Shown here one piece after another: positions 32,842 through 40,426 of a DNA stretch of 43,012 bases. How positions within the stretch are numbered: position 1 is the stretch's first letter; the number at the start of each line of letters is the position of its first letter. Position numbers and translations under genes: made by a program. Under the pieces are notes generated by a model. The model worked only from the letters and a program-made list of their open reading frames with translations, was not told where the DNA came from and did not search any database. The stretch is from Bacteroides finegoldii DSM 17565 (GTDB lineage Bacteria > Bacteroidota > Bacteroidia > Bacteroidales > Bacteroidaceae): positions 17,420 through 60,431 of the forward strand of contig NZ_GG688331.1 in the NCBI RefSeq assembly GCF_000156195.1, in the 5' to 3' direction.

Positions 32842-34286
32842 TGCAAGTGTCAAGTAATGATAAAACCCCTGTTGAGGATTCTGAGGACTCTATATCTTTA
32901 GACAATAGTATTGATGAGCAGAAAAATAAACAGTTTTATAAGATATTACTTTTTCGTAATTATCAATCACTAATAGAAGATTTACCTAACATTGAGAATA
33001 TATTATTACAGATTGGCGTTGAGAATCCCAAAGAATTTGCAGTAAGGGTAAAATGTATAGATAAAATAAGCAGTGAAGATGATTGGAAAGTTGTAAATAT
33101 GACTGTTGATTGTTTTGAGGAAAAAGATAACAAACAAAAAAGCTACTTTACAGGGTTATCTTTCTATTATCAGTTAAGAAAATGCCTCTTGATGCTGTTT
33201 GACATTTTAGATAAAGATACATTTCTTTTTTTGGCAAAAAGAATAAAATATATAGGGGATCGTTATTTTGATACTTATAAAGAAAGAATGATGATTTATA
33301 GAGATATATTTAATAAATTTGATGAATATTTTATACATCATAATGAAGCCTTAATACGGATTTTCGAGAAGAGATACTTAAACTTAATTAAGAGATATAA
33401 AATGACAGACTTATATACGAATGATGAGAAGGATTTACAGGATAATTCGTTGGATAATACACCAGATGATTACTCCATATCACCTGCATTAATTTTAGAT
33501 ATTATGTTTATAGCATATTTTATTCTCTATCATTTGCCTGTGTTCATTCCTATAGGATTTTGGCTATTAAAATCAGACAAGACACCATTAAATTTAAAAA
33601 TATCACTAAGAGAATCTTTTAAAAAACCGGATTATGCTCCATTGATTCAACATGAATACGATTGGCATCAACATGAATACGATTGGTATCAACATGAATC
33701 TGATAAGACGGAAGAATTATTCAAAGATATTTTTTATTCAGGAGCTTCTGTTGATTTAAGCACTTTTGGAATTGTAGATTATGATTTGTCTAATTGGAAA
33801 CACTCATTCGATACAGCAGAGGAAAATAATTCAATTCAAGAACCATCTCAGATAGAAACAAGTCCTTCATTATTTCAGGAGTTCAATAATGTTTTCTCTT
33901 TAATAGATAATGAATTATATCCATATTATGTCCTTTTTGAAGAGAATACATCGTCAGAAAAAGGGCATCTTTTTAGAAAAGTTTACCTATCCTCTCTTAT
34001 TACTTATGCTGATACAATAAATGATGATTATTCTTTATATGGCTTTGCTTATCTTATTTATAAATCTCAATTTTTAAATTGGAGAAGATTAAAATTTAAT
34101 GATGGATTTGTTCATAAAATAGGATTGATATTTGCGATAAAGGCTCCCAATACTAAGAAATATCCAGAAAGTAAGGCTCAATGTAAAGCGTGGGAGATAT
34201 TAAAAAAATCACAATTGATACCTAAGGAATTATTGGCTGATAAGGAAATAAGATTATTAGAATTAAAATTCGAAAAAAAGAAATAA
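32811..34286 (+). CDS. Unknown AT-rich cargo protein with membrane segment, 491 aa
   Basis: I do not recognise this 491-aa protein. The N-terminal ~220 residues are acidic and helical (a Ser/Asp-rich head at 14-34, then long helices at 120-200). A hydrophobic span at ~225-253 (ILDIMFIAYFILYHLPVF) could cross or insert in the membrane once or as a hairpin. Residues 281-297 hold a short tandem repeat of HEYDW units. The C-terminal region is Tyr/Phe-rich (SLYGFAYLIYKSQFLNWRRLK) and ends with a Lys-rich tail. Base content is markedly more A/T-rich than the flanks. Position directly after int and before its own terminator is typical of variable cargo; a defence role is conjecture. Confidence 0.75.
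   Translation: MSTYSEFKALMQVSSNDKTPVEDSEDSISLDNSIDEQKNKQFYKILLFRNYQSLIEDLPNIENILLQIGVENPKEFAVRVKCIDKISSEDDWKVVNMTVDCFEEKDNKQKSYFTGLSFYYQLRKCLLMLFDILDKDTFLFLAKRIKYIGDRYFDTYKERMMIYRDIFNKFDEYFIHHNEALIRIFEKRYLNLIKRYKMTDLYTNDEKDLQDNSLDNTPDDYSISPALILDIMFIAYFILYHLPVFIPIGFWLLKSDKTPLNLKISLRESFKKPDYAPLIQHEYDWHQHEYDWYQHESDKTEELFKDIFYSGASVDLSTFGIVDYDLSNWKHSFDTAEENNSIQEPSQIETSPSLFQEFNNVFSLIDNELYPYYVLFEENTSSEKGHLFRKVYLSSLITYADTINDDYSLYGFAYLIYKSQFLNWRRLKFNDGFVHKIGLIFAIKAPNTKKYPESKAQCKAWEILKKSQLIPKELLADKEIRLLELKFEKKK
33648..33707 (+). repeat. In-gene 21-bp tandem repeat
   Basis: Units start at 33648, 33669 and 33690, each beginning CAACATGAAT; the first two are identical over 19 of 21 positions and the third is partial. 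The period is a multiple of three, so the repeat keeps frame and encodes HEYDW-containing heptapeptides. Confidence 0.75.
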
Positions 34287-34321
34287 TCATTCTTCCATCA
34301 TTCCTCTTTCATTCCTTATTT

Positions 34322-34362
34322 AACTCCTTGTAAAAAGATAATTGCCTTTTTTACAGGGAGTT
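34322..34362 (+). terminator. Cargo gene terminator
   Basis: AACTCCTTGTAAAAA (from 34322) pairs with the segment TTTTTACAGGGAGTT ending at 34362, with one bulge and a loop of about 9 nt, followed by a T-rich stretch. It closes the transcript of the 491-aa gene. Confidence 0.75.
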
Positions 34363-34432
34363 ATTATTTTATTTCTTTCAAGGTTTCATTCCTATTTACG
34401 TCCTCCATAAAAATACTCTCAAAAATAACACA

Positions 34433-34440
34433 GAACTTTG
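34433..34440 (+). promoter_or_regulatory. Near-consensus -7 element for the replication block
   Basis: GAACTTTG differs from TAnnTTTG at one fixed base and lies 41 nt upstream of the HTH gene ATG. It is the best candidate I see for starting the downstream gene block. Confidence 0.3.
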
Positions 34441-34481
34441 TGCCATCCTTGCAAGGAGATAAATTACTAAAAAAATAAATT

Positions 34482-34853
34482 ATGAAACAAGAAGTAAAAT
34501 CACTCGAAGCACTTCTTAATAAGACAGTGCTAACCATGAACGGTGCAGAGTTTTTGGAATTACTGCACCAAGTGAAAAGAACAGAGGTAAAGGAAGAGAA
34601 AAAGCAGTCTTCACTAAATGATTATCGGGATTTACCACAGTTCATAACGGGTATTAAAGGACTTGCAAAGGTACTGGGTATCTCTGTAAGTACGGTAAAC
34701 AGGATGAAAACTGAAGGATTGCTTGATGATGCAATCTTCCAGAACGGAAAGACCGTAATTTTCGATACCTATAAGGTACTAGAAATCCTGCGTGTAAGTA
34801 ATCGGAAAAGTAAGTACAATATTAAAAACCAAAAGTTATGGAAAATAATCTAA
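34482..34853 (+). CDS. DUF3853-like helix-turn-helix protein
   Basis: This 123-aa protein has an AlpA/excisionase-like winged helix-turn-helix at residues ~57-110 (GIKGLAKVLGISVSTVNRMKTEGLLDDA, then a wing NGKTVIFDTYKVLEIL). This is the arrangement of DUF3853 proteins found in Bacteroides mobile elements. The N-terminal 50 residues are charged and helical (LEALLNKTVLTMNGAEFLEL). A role as regulator or recombination directionality factor is likely. Its stop overlaps the start of the next gene by 16 nt, so the two are coupled. Confidence 0.8.
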   Translation: MKQEVKSLEALLNKTVLTMNGAEFLELLHQVKRTEVKEEKKQSSLNDYRDLPQFITGIKGLAKVLGISVSTVNRMKTEGLLDDAIFQNGKTVIFDTYKVLEILRVSNRKSKYNIKNQKLWKII

Positions 34854-35827
34854 TACAACAACCTAATTCAACAGCCTCCCCCAAAGAAGCACCAATAAAA
34901 CTGACAAGAGGAATGATTTTCACCTTATCTACATTACTCGGAATGAGGTATTCTTTCGGGCGCATCAAGATTAACCGTGATATTGATGCGAAGCAGGTCA
35001 AGAAAAAAATTGCTTCCATTCTGGCCTGCAAAGGTATAATCTCTCCATTTCTTGTTGTGCCTGCTGCTGTCTGTTTAAAAGCGGGATTGGAACTGGAGGA
35101 GTCTGACGGAAATCCAATCACAGAGGATACCCCAGACCTCGATCTTATCCTTATTGTAATTGACGGACAGCACCGTATGGAGGCTCTCAAGCAATTGAAC
35201 AAGAAGTTAAGGAAAGAGGGCAAAACAGAATATGAGGGCTATGTCTATCTTCCTCTTATAGATGATTACAACGTTCCCACGGTGCTGCGGGAAGCCAATT
35301 CAGCAACGAATCCCTGGGATGGTATGGATTGGGTGACACAACTCCTTGCCACAGCAAAAGAGAAAGGTATATCAACTGAAAAATTGGAGTGGGTAAAAGA
35401 GAAAGCCAAAACCGGATCTGATTCCGCTGCATGGTCTTGGGTAAATGGTGGCAAAACCAATTCAAAGACAGTCTGCATCAAGGCTTCAACTGATGATCAA
35501 AAACTGGAGGAGCTGGCTGATACTACATCATTTGAGGAGGACAAGAAACTTTATGAATCAGCCGCCAAGTCTTTTGAAGGGAACTCAGCCAAAGTTCTCG
35601 GTTGGAAAGTGCTACCGGAATGGATCTACAAGCAACTGGATTCTCTGATAAAAAAAGATATGAAACGGAGTGAGGCCATGAATCTGCTGGTTACATTTCT
35701 TGAAGGCATAGGAGTTACCAATGCACAGGAAATAAGCCAGATAAAGAAGAACGCTAGCCAGAGCAAGGACAATATGATTATTGCCAAGTTGAACGAATTA
35801 TTTGCTGATTTTAATTTAAAACACTAA
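34838..35827 (+). CDS. DGQHR/ParB-like domain protein
   Basis: This 329-aa protein has IVIDGQHRMEAL at residues 106-117, a DGQHR motif of the ParB/sulfiredoxin-like fold. Upstream residues (GRIKINRDIDAKQVKKKI) resemble the first strand and helix of that fold, as in ParB, DndB-like and related nucleotide- or DNA-binding proteins. The C-terminal half is helical and not recognised. It could act in partition, DNA binding or regulation of the element; nuclease activity is not shown. Its frame remains open after the TAA stop, into the following broken gene. Confidence 0.7.
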   Translation: MENNLIQQPNSTASPKEAPIKLTRGMIFTLSTLLGMRYSFGRIKINRDIDAKQVKKKIASILACKGIISPFLVVPAAVCLKAGLELEESDGNPITEDTPDLDLILIVIDGQHRMEALKQLNKKLRKEGKTEYEGYVYLPLIDDYNVPTVLREANSATNPWDGMDWVTQLLATAKEKGISTEKLEWVKEKAKTGSDSAAWSWVNGGKTNSKTVCIKASTDDQKLEELADTTSFEEDKKLYESAAKSFEGNSAKVLGWKVLPEWIYKQLDSLIKKDMKRSEAMNLLVTFLEGIGVTNAQEISQIKKNASQSKDNMIIAKLNELFADFNLKH

Positions 35828-35884
35828 TCCCAGTTTCTCCATCATGTGAGAGGTGGTGGGGATTCTATAAACAATGCTCAGAAA

Positions 35885-36223
35885 ATGAAGAACCTGAAAC
35901 AACTTAGGGAAGACGGGTATAGTTTCTGTCTCCCTCAAAAAACAAAACTTGATACTGGGATTATCAACAAATTACAATGCCAATTGATGTATCCTGTTGG
36001 AGTTGTTATAATTCATGTTACTCCGGTCAGTGAATATCTGGTACGTGGTGTGTCCGTAGTTGACTAAAATGGCGATCTTGTAACTTCCCTTGATAACGAC
36101 TTGGAAAAGAAGCTGGTTATTGTTAGTAGTGATCTGAACCTTTGGTATGCTCTGTTACAATCTGCTGTCAAGGATGAGGAGGTAAATATCGAAACAATTG
36201 CAGGCAGATATATGAAATTCTAA
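35885..36223 (+). pseudogene. Small gene interrupted by in-frame TAA
   Basis: From ATG 35885 (MKNLKQLREDGYSF) the frame runs to a TAA at 36065-36067 (after RGVSVVD) and then continues without shift as NGDLVTSLDNDLEKKLVIVS to the stop at 36221. Both halves look like natural protein sequence, about 112 codons in total. A point mutation to a stop is the simplest reading; the truncated 60-aa product or readthrough are alternatives. It directly follows the DGQHR gene in the same frame. No family recognised. Confidence 0.6.
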
Positions 36224-36225
36224 TA

Positions 36226-36254
36226 TAAAGTAAGCAGGGGCCCAGCTTGCTTTA
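36226..36254. terminator. Stem-loop after the broken gene
   Basis: TAAAGTAAGC (36226-36235) pairs with GCTTGCTTTA (36245-36254) with one mismatch and a 9-nt loop. There is no long T-tract, so it may be a weak terminator or a processing site. Confidence 0.45.
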
Positions 36255-36287
36255 TCACAATTGAAGTTTAATAAAAAAATTACGATA

Positions 36288-37058
36288 ATGGAAAAAACCA
36301 AAATTCCCATTACAGCCCTTTTTGTGCTTAAAAATATCCTTGACGCAGAATGTAAAGGGCTTGGAAACAGAAGGATAGCAGCAACTAAACCCTTAAAACA
36401 AGAAACAATGAAAAAAAAGAACTTATCAACAACAAATACATTACCATTTCCCGGTAAAAAAGAATATACTTCTTTGGGTGAGGTAAAGAAAGAGTTTTTG
36501 GGCAATTTCAGTTACCTTACGCATAAAATCGGCCGGGAAATAGGCAAAAACATGCCTCTGTACAAGGCCTATTCTGATACGGACCATTCCGATATCGGTC
36601 CACATTATAAAACCTTTCCGTCCATTGATCTGGAAGACGGTTATACAACCCATGTCGGCATGAACTGGCCGGAAAGGAAAGACAACCTGCTCCTTTCCCT
36701 GACTAAAGACTTTGTTCTTGGAAACGGAGGTGACAATATCACATTCGGAATGATATATCCTGATAAACCGAAAAAGAGAGTGTCGGCCTTTCTTACCGAA
36801 TCATTTTTTGAAAGTTTCTCGGGTTCGACAAAGTTTGGAAAAGTTTATTTCTTCCTTATCGCCAGTAAAGCGGGATATATCTCACAACAGTCTTCAGGAG
36901 AAGCCAGATGGCTGTTTCCGGAAGGGGTCGCTTTGGGTTATAGGAACAGTGATTTCTACGTATTCAATGGATTTACCGACCAGATTAAATATCAGGGCGA
37001 AAAACTGACGGGTAATACAATAAAAAGGCTTGACGATATTCTGTGGAGCATCAAATAG
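36288..37058 (+). CDS. Unknown protein with leader-like N-terminus
   Basis: I do not recognise this protein. From ATG 36288 it is 256 aa; from ATG 36408 (MKKKNLSTTN) it is 216 aa. The extra ~40 codons (MEKTKIPITALFVLKNILDA...) match, codon for codon, the small ORF at 37718-37837, so they may be a duplicated leader fused in frame. The main body is soluble, with aromatic and glycine-rich strands (GNGGDNITFGMIYPDKPKKR, KVYFFLIASKAGYISQQSSGE). It lies in the element's plus-strand block, 80 nt ahead of the LRR gene. Confidence 0.65.
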   Translation: MEKTKIPITALFVLKNILDAECKGLGNRRIAATKPLKQETMKKKNLSTTNTLPFPGKKEYTSLGEVKKEFLGNFSYLTHKIGREIGKNMPLYKAYSDTDHSDIGPHYKTFPSIDLEDGYTTHVGMNWPERKDNLLLSLTKDFVLGNGGDNITFGMIYPDKPKKRVSAFLTESFFESFSGSTKFGKVYFFLIASKAGYISQQSSGEARWLFPEGVALGYRNSDFYVFNGFTDQIKYQGEKLTGNTIKRLDDILWSIK

Positions 37059-37137
37059 CAATTCCCAACCGGAAGAGGGAGAATTCGATGTTCTCCCTCC
37101 CATTAATAAGAATTTTAACCAAGGTAAAAAACTGATT

Positions 37138-37593
37138 ATGAAACATTTAAAAGGAAATGAAAATATATTCCCGAAGCGGATGTATTGCAAGAAAACAGAG
37201 ATTGACTTGTCAAAAAGTGGGACGGGCTTGTTTCCTGGTGGCTTTTATGTGAACCGGCACGTTAAAAGGGTGATACTTCCGGATTATGCGGATACAGTAC
37301 CGGCCAATCTGTTCAAGGGATGTATAAACCTGAAGGAAGTTACTCTCCCCATAGATCCGGATATTGACGAGTCAGCATTTGAAGGATGCAAGTCACTGAC
37401 TGATATTCATATTCCACTTTGTGTCGGTAGTATTGCGGCAAACGCTTTCAGAGGATATCGGGAAAATATCAGATTCCATTCTGACTCACCGGCTGTCAAC
37501 CCCAAAATATTGAAGCAACATATTGAGAAGGAGCTGGGACATAGTATCGAACTGTATGATATTTCCGGTAACTTGGTGGTATCAACAGACTGA
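37138..37593 (+). CDS. BspA-type leucine-rich repeat protein
   Basis: The 151-aa product starts at ATG 37138 (MKHLKGNENIF). Residues ~45-110 contain LRR_5 (BspA/TpLRR) units of about 23 residues (VKRVILPDYADTVPANLFKG, INLKEVTLPIDPDIDESAFEG, SLTDIHIPLCVGSIAANAFRG). Such repeats mediate binding, usually in surface proteins, but no signal peptide is visible here, so it is probably cytoplasmic. It lies between an unknown gene and the first primase gene. It is short compared with surface BspA proteins. Confidence 0.75.
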   Translation: MKHLKGNENIFPKRMYCKKTEIDLSKSGTGLFPGGFYVNRHVKRVILPDYADTVPANLFKGCINLKEVTLPIDPDIDESAFEGCKSLTDIHIPLCVGSIAANAFRGYRENIRFHSDSPAVNPKILKQHIEKELGHSIELYDISGNLVVSTD

Positions 37594-37717
37594 TAGAACC
37601 GGAAGACATCCACTTTCCACAAGACCGTTTTCATCATGGTTTCCAAAGAGAAGTTATGGAATTGGAAACACTCTGTGGATTTGAAGAGAACAAGCAATAA
37701 CATAATTCAAATTCAGT

Positions 37718-37837
37718 ATGGTGAAAAGCTACATTCTTTTCATTACAGGTCCTCCTATGCCTGAAAATATCCCGGGTATAGAATGTAACAGGCTTATAAA
37801 TAAGAAGATAACAAATTGTAAACTAAAAAAGCAATGA
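37718..37837 (+). CDS. 39-aa leader-like small ORF
   Basis: ATG 37718 opens MVKSYILFITGPPMPENI..., ending LKKQ with TGA at 37835-37837. The ATG of the primase gene follows without a gap (TGAATG), which suits translational coupling. It aligns along most of its length with the N-terminal extension of the gene at 36288 (shared IT...NI...EC..L.N..I...LK). It is too short for a recognisable domain; a regulatory leader peptide or a small conserved protein are both possible. Confidence 0.5.
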   Translation: MVKSYILFITGPPMPENIPGIECNRLINKKITNCKLKKQ

Positions 37838-39517
37838 ATGAATAAACAAAAAGAAATTCTTAAGGAAATCCTTGATAATATTCCAAAAACGGATTTCAAG
37901 GAGATTTATGCCGGTGGATTGTACCGGAGACTGGAAAAGGAAACTGATCCTGATGTGAAGAAACTTTTTCAGGAGAAGATCTATTCCATACAGGTCACTG
38001 ATGAGAACAAATCCGTCCTTGTTGTCGAGAAAGTGAAGGAAGTCACTGAACAATTGGGCTATGGCCTTGTGATCAATGAGGAAGGAACGTGCTATCTGTA
38101 TAACAAAGTGTTCTGGGAACCGATAAACGAGCTTGACCTGAAACATTTCCTAGGCAAGGCTTTCCAGAAAATGGGAGCTGACAAATATACAGCCAGAAAT
38201 GTGAGGATAGCGAACAGGATCCATGAACAGGCCTGCTATTCTCTTTACAAGCAGACAGAACGGGATAAGGGTGTGGTTAAAATCAATCTGACTAATACGA
38301 CCCTTGTGATTGGTCATGATGGAAGTGTGAAGGAACAGGAGCATTCGGCTGATGACTATTTCTTCTATGTCCTTCCTTATGAGTACGCCCCCAAAGCGAT
38401 GTGTCCCATGTTTCAAAAGTTTCTAGATGAAGTTCTTCCAGAAAAGGATGTTCAGGAAGTATTACAGGAGTTTGTCGGTTGCTGTCTTAATCCCTTCATC
38501 AAACTGGAGAAGGTTCTATGTTGCATCGGAACTGGAGCAAATGGCAAAAGTGTGTTCTTTGAGACAATAATGGCTGTACTGGGAGAGAATAATGTTAGCT
38601 CGTATAACATCAACTCCTTATGTGATGATAAAGGTTATTCACGAATTATGATCAAGAATAAACTTCTAAACTATAGCAGCGACTTCAATGGTAAAATATG
38701 GGGTAATGGAATATTCAAACAACTTGCCAGTGGGGAACCGGTAGAAGCTCGACAGCTGTATCAAGACCCGGAAATGGTAAAAGGATATGCAAGACTGGCT
38801 TTTAACTGCAACTCGATTCCGACCAGTTCAGACAGTTCCTATGGTTTCAGAAGGAGACTGCTGATGATTCCATTCGGCATGAAGATAAGCAAGGAGAAAG
38901 CTGACCCTGACTTAGCCAGAAAACTTCGCTCCGAACTTCCCGGTATTTTATTATGGGCGATTGAAGGCTTGCAACGGTTTATCAGGAATGGAAAGAAACT
39001 CAGTTCATCTCCGACTATTGAAGCTCTGGAACAGGAATATAAGGAAGATACTGACAGTGTTGTCATGTTCCTGGGAAGTAAACATTACATACCGGGTGAT
39101 AAGGATTTCAAGAGATTATCCGAGTTATATAATGAATATAAGGAGTACTGCAAGAGCAATAGTATTCGCTTCGAGTCCAAATCCAATCTAAAAAACAAAC
39201 TGAAAGAGGAAGGTTATACAATTGAGGAAAAGGAAAAAAAGCTATCAAAGTCGCTATTACTACATCTGTGCCTTCTATTGTTCCTTCTCCTTTTTATCCC
39301 TAGCTCTTTCTTTCCCTGCCTCAAGAGAGAAGAGGAAATGTCGGGAATAGAGCGGGAAAAGGGGTGGAAAAGCCTATTTTACTTAACTTTTTCAATTCTA
39401 GTTATTCAGAAAATAGTAAAAAAAATAGGTTTTATAATTTCCCCTCCCCGCTTTCCCCTCCTTTCTTTCTTGAGGGAGGGAAGAAGGAAATGTGAGATAA
39501 AAAATATTAAAATATGA
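37838..39517 (+). CDS. P4-type primase-helicase (first copy)
   Basis: The 559-aa frame has an N-terminal D5_N-like region and a SF3-type helicase core with Walker A GTGANGKS (231-238), followed by KLLNYSSDFNG, an AFNCNSIPTSSD segment and SYGFRRRLLMIPF. It is the phage/plasmid primase P4-family C-terminal protein that unwinds and primes replication of mobile elements. After residue ~468 the sequence becomes abruptly hydrophobic and low-complexity (LLLHLCLLLFLLLF), unlike the family. A slippery A AAA AAG at 39235-39241 would lead by -1 shift to a 488-aa product ending at 39303. The last 4 nt overlap the next gene. Confidence 0.85.
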   Translation: MNKQKEILKEILDNIPKTDFKEIYAGGLYRRLEKETDPDVKKLFQEKIYSIQVTDENKSVLVVEKVKEVTEQLGYGLVINEEGTCYLYNKVFWEPINELDLKHFLGKAFQKMGADKYTARNVRIANRIHEQACYSLYKQTERDKGVVKINLTNTTLVIGHDGSVKEQEHSADDYFFYVLPYEYAPKAMCPMFQKFLDEVLPEKDVQEVLQEFVGCCLNPFIKLEKVLCCIGTGANGKSVFFETIMAVLGENNVSSYNINSLCDDKGYSRIMIKNKLLNYSSDFNGKIWGNGIFKQLASGEPVEARQLYQDPEMVKGYARLAFNCNSIPTSSDSSYGFRRRLLMIPFGMKISKEKADPDLARKLRSELPGILLWAIEGLQRFIRNGKKLSSSPTIEALEQEYKEDTDSVVMFLGSKHYIPGDKDFKRLSELYNEYKEYCKSNSIRFESKSNLKNKLKEEGYTIEEKEKKLSKSLLLHLCLLLFLLLFIPSSFFPCLKREEEMSGIEREKGWKSLFYLTFSILVIQKIVKKIGFIISPPRFPLLSFLREGRRKCEIKNIKI

Positions 39518-40422
39518 AAACAACTGTTTTTAAAGAAAAGCCCTACAGTGAGAAACATATTCATTCACTGACAGGTAAGGAGTATTATCAGACTATGGAA
39601 TATCCTCCCAACCATGTGGATGTTGATCTGGTATTTGATATAATCAAGGAAGAAAAATTAAAATCACGGATAGATCAGGCAAGGGCTTACTATGATTCAG
39701 ACCGTGTTACATATGAGAAGATTAAAGGGAAATTACCTATCTGTCTTTTTGCCGGAACATTCGGAAGATTCTGTAATGATGCTCTTATTACTCCTTCAGG
39801 TCTTGTAGTTGTTGATTTCGATAAGATTCCGGTTCCAAAAATGCCTGATGTATGGAATATGCTGGTTAATGACCCTTATACCTATGCAGCATTCCTTTCC
39901 CCTTCCGGTAGAGGTTATAAGGCTATTGTCCGTGTTGCCAATAATATTGATAACACCACCCATAACGAATACCTTGATGCTTTGAAGGATCATTATAACT
40001 CTCCGTTCTGGGATAACAGTTGTAAGGGGATATCCAGAGCTTGTTATCTTAGCAGTGACCCTGATCTTTATCAGAACAGGAACAGTATTGTATGGACGAA
40101 GAAAATTTCATCATCCCCTTCTTCCCCAGTTGTTATTCGTGTCAAAACTTATGCTCCACCTTACGAATATGAGAAGCTGCTAAATTTCTTAGAAGGTGGA
40201 TTTAACAAGTACCCAATGACACGTGGAAACAGACATCGGTCATCTTTTGATAGAGCCAGAGAATTAGCGGAATGGGGTATTCCACAAGAAACAGCTTTCA
40301 GATATCTCTCCCAATTCATAGAACCGGATTTTTCAGAAGAGGAGATAAAACGTGAAGTAAGGAATGCCTATAAGTGGGTTAATGATAAAGGTAATTTTGG
40401 TAGTAAATATAGAAAAATTTAA
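39514..40422 (+). CDS. VirE_N/BT4734-type primase protein
   Basis: This 302-aa protein has the VirE N-terminal/BT4734-like domain common in Bacteroides mobile elements, an archaeo-eukaryotic primase-like fold. Visible marks are an acidic pair (Asp101 and Asp103 in VVVDFDKI), SPSGRGYKAIVR (129-140) and SRACYLSSDPDLY (174-186). The C-terminal ~85 residues are a helical primase C-terminal-like domain (NRHRSSFDRARELAEWGIP). It probably synthesises primers for element replication with the two P4-type helicases that flank it. It overlaps the first by 4 nt, and the second starts 4 nt after its stop. Confidence 0.85.
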   Translation: MKTTVFKEKPYSEKHIHSLTGKEYYQTMEYPPNHVDVDLVFDIIKEEKLKSRIDQARAYYDSDRVTYEKIKGKLPICLFAGTFGRFCNDALITPSGLVVVDFDKIPVPKMPDVWNMLVNDPYTYAAFLSPSGRGYKAIVRVANNIDNTTHNEYLDALKDHYNSPFWDNSCKGISRACYLSSDPDLYQNRNSIVWTKKISSSPSSPVVIRVKTYAPPYEYEKLLNFLEGGFNKYPMTRGNRHRSSFDRARELAEWGIPQETAFRYLSQFIEPDFSEEEIKREVRNAYKWVNDKGNFGSKYRKI

Positions 40423-40426
40423 GATT

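Noticed and set aside
36894..37190. Minus-strand frame of 98 codons
   Set aside because: It is antisense to the unknown protein and LRR genes, with no ribosome-binding context or recognisable content.
39241..39517. Real C-terminal membrane anchor on the first primase-helicase
   Set aside because: The hydrophobic stretch appears only after a homopolymer slippery site, is low-complexity and T/C-rich at DNA level, and has no counterpart in the paralogue at 40427.
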